DNA of 64,000 nt from the NCBI RefSeq assembly GCF_004365705.1, contig NZ_SOBN01000001.1, positions 2,434,555-2,498,554 on the forward strand. Reading direction: 5' to 3'. The notes under the pieces were generated by a model, which was given only the letters and a program-made list of their open reading frames with translations, had not been told where the DNA came from and made no database searches. Each line of letters starts with the position of its first letter. The first letter of the stretch is position 1. Made by a program: the position numbers and the translations under genes. The stretch is from Streptomyces sp. 846.5. Lineage in GTDB: Bacteria > Actinomycetota > Actinomycetes > Streptomycetales > Streptomycetaceae. Of the stretch, positions 61,605 through 64,000 are shown piece after piece.

Positions 61605-62354
61605 TCAGCTCCCGGCACTGGCAGCGGGGCTGCCGCTGCCGGGGGTGCCCGGCTCCAGCGCGTCCAGCGCCCGGCGCAGGCCGGAGAGCTTGCGCTCCAG
61701 ATGGGTCGCGGTGGCCACCGCCGCCGGGTCCGCCGTCTCGTCCAACTGCTTGGTCAGCGCCTCCGCCTGCTCCTCGACCGCGGCCAGCCGCGCCGAGAGC
61801 TCGGCCAGCAGACCGCTGCCGGGCGCGCTGCGGCGGGCGGCCTCGGAGCCGGTTCCGCCGCCGTTGGCACCGCCATTGCCACTGCCGTTGCCGGCAATGC
61901 CGTTGGCGGTGGGAGCGCCGGCGTCCAACTGCAGTCGCAGCAGCGACGCCTGCTCCTTGAGCTGGCAGTTCTTCATGTAGAGCTCGACGAAGACCGAGAC
62001 CTTGGCGCGCAGCACCCAGGGGTCGAACGGCTTGGAGATGTAGTCCACCGCTCCGGCCGCGTATCCCCGGAAGGTGTGGTGCGGGCCGTGGTTGATCGCG
62101 GTGAGGAAGATGATCGGGATGTCGCGGGTGCGCTCGCGCCGCTTGATGTGGGCGGCGGTCTCAAAACCGTCCATGCCCGGCATCTGAACGTCGAGCAGGA
62201 TCACCGCGAAGTCGTCGGTGAGCAGCGCCTTGAGCGCTTCCTCCCCGGAGGACGCCCGGACCAGGGTCTGGTCCAGCGCCGAGAGGATCGCCTCCAGCGC
62301 CAGCAGGTTCTCCGGCCGGTCGTCGACCAGGAGGATCTTGGCCTTCTGCACCAT
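61605..62354 (-). CDS. osaB: Response regulator, OsaB-like
   Basis: 249 residues from the ATG at 62354 with GGAGG 7 bases upstream. Only one recognised domain, a receiver: LLVDDRPENLLALEAIL, phosphorylated Asp in LLDVQMPGMDG, LTAIN and Lys in DYISKPFDP. The remaining 110 residues include a Gly/Asn-rich linker (GNGSGNGGANGGG) and a coiled coil (LSARLAAVEEQAEALTKQLD). No DNA-binding domain is present. Size, coiled coil and the place between ftsK and a hybrid kinase match OsaB, needed for osmotic adaptation in S. coelicolor; the link is by context. Confidence 0.85.
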   Translation of the reverse strand: MVQKAKILLVDDRPENLLALEAILSALDQTLVRASSGEEALKALLTDDFAVILLDVQMPGMDGFETAAHIKRRERTRDIPIIFLTAINHGPHHTFRGYAAGAVDYISKPFDPWVLRAKVSVFVELYMKNCQLKEQASLLRLQLDAGAPTANGIAGNGSGNGGANGGGTGSEAARRSAPGSGLLAELSARLAAVEEQAEALTKQLDETADPAAVATATHLERKLSGLRRALDALEPGTPGSGSPAASAGS

Positions 62355-62813
62355 GGCCCGCCCTCCTCGCCCCGGGACCACCCCGGTGGACGTCTCGCGG
62401 CTCATGGTGCCGCTGCCGTTCGTGCTCGTCACGGTCATGCTAGCCGCACCTCACTGCCCGCCACCCATGCCACCGTCAATCCGCGCCTCAGGAGTGTTCA
62501 GGTACGGTCCCTGGTGACCCAGTCGATACCTCTGGCAACGCGGAGTGACCCTAGCCGGTTCCCTCCGGAGGCTGCCACCACCCCTACGAGTGGGGGCAGA
62601 TCCGGCCCCTGCCCGGACAGCCGCGTTTCCGAGAGGCGCCGGAGGCACACCGATGCCGCAGTTCCCCTCGTCTGCCCCCGGTCCGGCGATCGAACCCGCC
62701 CGGGCCGCACCGGTTCCGGGCCGCAGACGAACAGCCCTGTCCACCACAGCCGGCTGGACGGATGCTGCGTGTCGCGGGCGCCCGCTGGACACCGGCCGGG
62801 CACCCGCACCCGG
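62355..62813. other. Long intergenic region between osaA-like and osaB-like genes
   Basis: 459 bases. A short stem GCCGGG/CCCGGC (62795-62814) overlaps the kinase stop and may end its transcript. GTGACCC occurs at 62514-62520 and 62545-62551, 31 bases apart. The length suggests a separate osaB promoter. A plus-strand frame from 62545 overlaps the kinase gene and looks like a shadow. No RNA gene is recognised. Confidence 0.45.
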
Positions 62814-64000
62814 CTACCTCCGGGCGCGCAGCCAGTGTTCCATCACGGCAAGCAGATGGTCGGTGTCCACCGGCTTGGTCACATGGTCCGAGGCCCCCGC
62901 GGCCAGGCTCTTCTCCTTGTCGCCCTTCATCGCCTTGGCGGTGAGCGCGATGATCGGCAGCCCGGTGAACTGGGGCATCCTGCGGATCGCCGCGGTCGTC
63001 GCGTAGCCGTCCATCTCCGGCATCATGATGTCCATCAGCACCACCGCCACGTCCTCGTGCTGCTCCAGCACCTCGATGCCCTCGCGGCCGTTCTCGGCGT
63101 AGAGGACGGTCAGGCCGTACTGCTCCAGCACGCTGGTGAGGGCGAAGACATTGCGGATGTCGTCGTCGACGATCAGCACCTTCTCACCCTCGAAGTAGCC
63201 GCCGAAGGGACCGGTCGGCAGGAAGCCGTCCACCAGTCCGGGCAGTTCCTCCAGTTGCTCCGGGGCCGCGCCCGCGCCGTTCTCGGCAGCGGCGGGCCCG
63301 TAGCCGTTCTGCCGGGCCTGCTGCGGGGCACGCGCCGGCTCAACTGCCGGGCGCGGCAGGGCGGCCGCCAGCGCGGCGGCCTCGCGGCGGCGCTCCTGGG
63401 CGGCCTCGCGCACCTCGTCGGCCCAGAGCTGGGCCGGGCTGGTACCGGGCGCCAGATGCCGTCCCCAGACGTCGGACGGATGGGCGTCCACGGCCCCGGG
63501 GGTGTCCTGACCGGAGTCCAGCGGGAGGAAGAGCGTGAACGTGCTGCCGCGCTCCAACTCGCTGTCGGCGTGGATCTCGCCGCCGAGCAGCCGGGCGATC
63601 TCCCGGCTGATGGAGAGTCCGAGGCCGGTGCCGCCGTACTTGCGGCTGGTGGTGCCGTCCGCCTGCTTGAACGCCTCGAAGATCTCGCGCAGCTTGTTCT
63701 GCGGGATGCCGATGCCGGTGTCGGTGACCGAGAAGGCGATCAGCGGCTCCTCGGGGTCGCTGATCGCGCCGGTCTCCAGCAGCTGCTCCTGGATGTGCTG
63801 CGGGATCGGGTGCTGCCCGGTGGCGCTGCCCGCAGGCTGGATCAGAAGTTCCACGGCGCCCGAGTCGGTGAACTTCACCGCGTTGGACAGCAGGTTGCGC
63901 AGCACCTGCTGGAGCCGCTGCTCGTCGGTGTGCAGGGTCACCGGCAGTTCCGCCGAGACCCGCACGGCGAAGTCCAGGCCCTTGTCCGCGGTGAGCGGAC
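62814..64000 (-). CDS. osaA: Hybrid histidine kinase, OsaA-like, N-terminus outside the window
   Basis: The frame is open to the window edge; 395 residues of the C-terminal part are visible. The ATPase domain has NLLSNAVKFT, VTDTGIGIPQNKL and GGTGLGLSISRE. After a linker of about 110 residues a receiver domain follows, with VLIVDDDIRNVFALTSVL, the phosphorylated Asp in VLMDIMMPEMDG, ALTAKAM and Lys in DHVTKPVD. The dimerisation histidine and sensor domains lie beyond the edge. With the downstream stand-alone receiver it forms the pair known as OsaA/OsaB. Confidence 0.85.
   Translation of the reverse strand, partial: PLTADKGLDFAVRVSAELPVTLHTDEQRLQQVLRNLLSNAVKFTDSGAVELLIQPAGSATGQHPIPQHIQEQLLETGAISDPEEPLIAFSVTDTGIGIPQNKLREIFEAFKQADGTTSRKYGGTGLGLSISREIARLLGGEIHADSELERGSTFTLFLPLDSGQDTPGAVDAHPSDVWGRHLAPGTSPAQLWADEVREAAQERRREAAALAAALPRPAVEPARAPQQARQNGYGPAAAENGAGAAPEQLEELPGLVDGFLPTGPFGGYFEGEKVLIVDDDIRNVFALTSVLEQYGLTVLYAENGREGIEVLEQHEDVAVVLMDIMMPEMDGYATTAAIRRMPQFTGLPIIALTAKAMKGDKEKSLAAGASDHVTKPVDTDHLLAVMEHWLRARR

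Noticed and set aside
62545-63006. Plus-strand coding frame overlapping the osaA-like gene
   Set aside because: No ribosome binding site or family motif, Pro/Arg-rich shadow composition, and most of it lies opposite a well supported receiver domain.

Overview
The window is chromosomal DNA from a high-GC actinomycete of the family Streptomycetaceae. The grounds are very high GC at third codon positions, many GTG starts, clgR, a class II ribonucleotide reductase paired with nrdR, CinA fused to nothing behind pgsA, and an OsaB-like regulator. The gene order also matches, from memory and in inverted orientation, the Streptomyces coelicolor segment running roughly from osaAB/ftsK to rnhB. Streptomyces, Kitasatospora or Streptacidiphilus all fit; the genus cannot be settled from this sequence alone.

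Layout: 0-8 kb holds the tail of an unidentified gene, a helicase-C-like orphan, rnhB, and two drug-exporter units (tetR with an MFS gene, marR with an MFS gene) that flank an extra dapA and a phosphatase. 8-15 kb is the DNA precursor and repair block: nrdR-nrdJ divergent from lexA, then dinG. 15.3-23.1 kb is a tightly coupled hydroxamate siderophore operon of rhizobactin/schizokinen type (aminotransferase, decarboxylase, NIS synthetase, acyltransferase, N-monooxygenase) with a nitrilase-family gene attached. 23.3-33 kb is the conserved hflX, rshA, dapF, miaA, miaB neighbourhood. 33-39 kb has an orphan TAXI binding protein, a MerR regulator, a hydrolase, a methyltransferase and a GluR/GluK-like two-component system.

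39-43 kb holds a degenerate lone GluA-like ATPase where a four-gene glutamate importer would be expected, then an FAD monooxygenase, and a cysteine dioxygenase-rhodanese pair behind a likely leader peptide. 43-49 kb is rny, recX, recA, a DUF3046 gene and a secreted subtilase. 49-53.6 kb is a large Lhr helicase. 53.6-64 kb is clgR, cinA, pgsA, rimO, a RodZ-like gene, ftsK and an osaB/osaA-like pair cut by the window end.

How the parts work together: lexA, recA, recX, dinG, lhr and nrdRJ form a DNA damage and precursor group with recognisable LexA and NrdR sites. miaA, miaB and rimO modify tRNA and ribosomes, and rshA and hflX handle stress. The least ordinary parts are the siderophore operon with only one synthetase, the decayed glutamate uptake locus still carrying its sensor pair, an RshA whose synthetase domain has lost key residues, and several small tandem duplications at stop codons.
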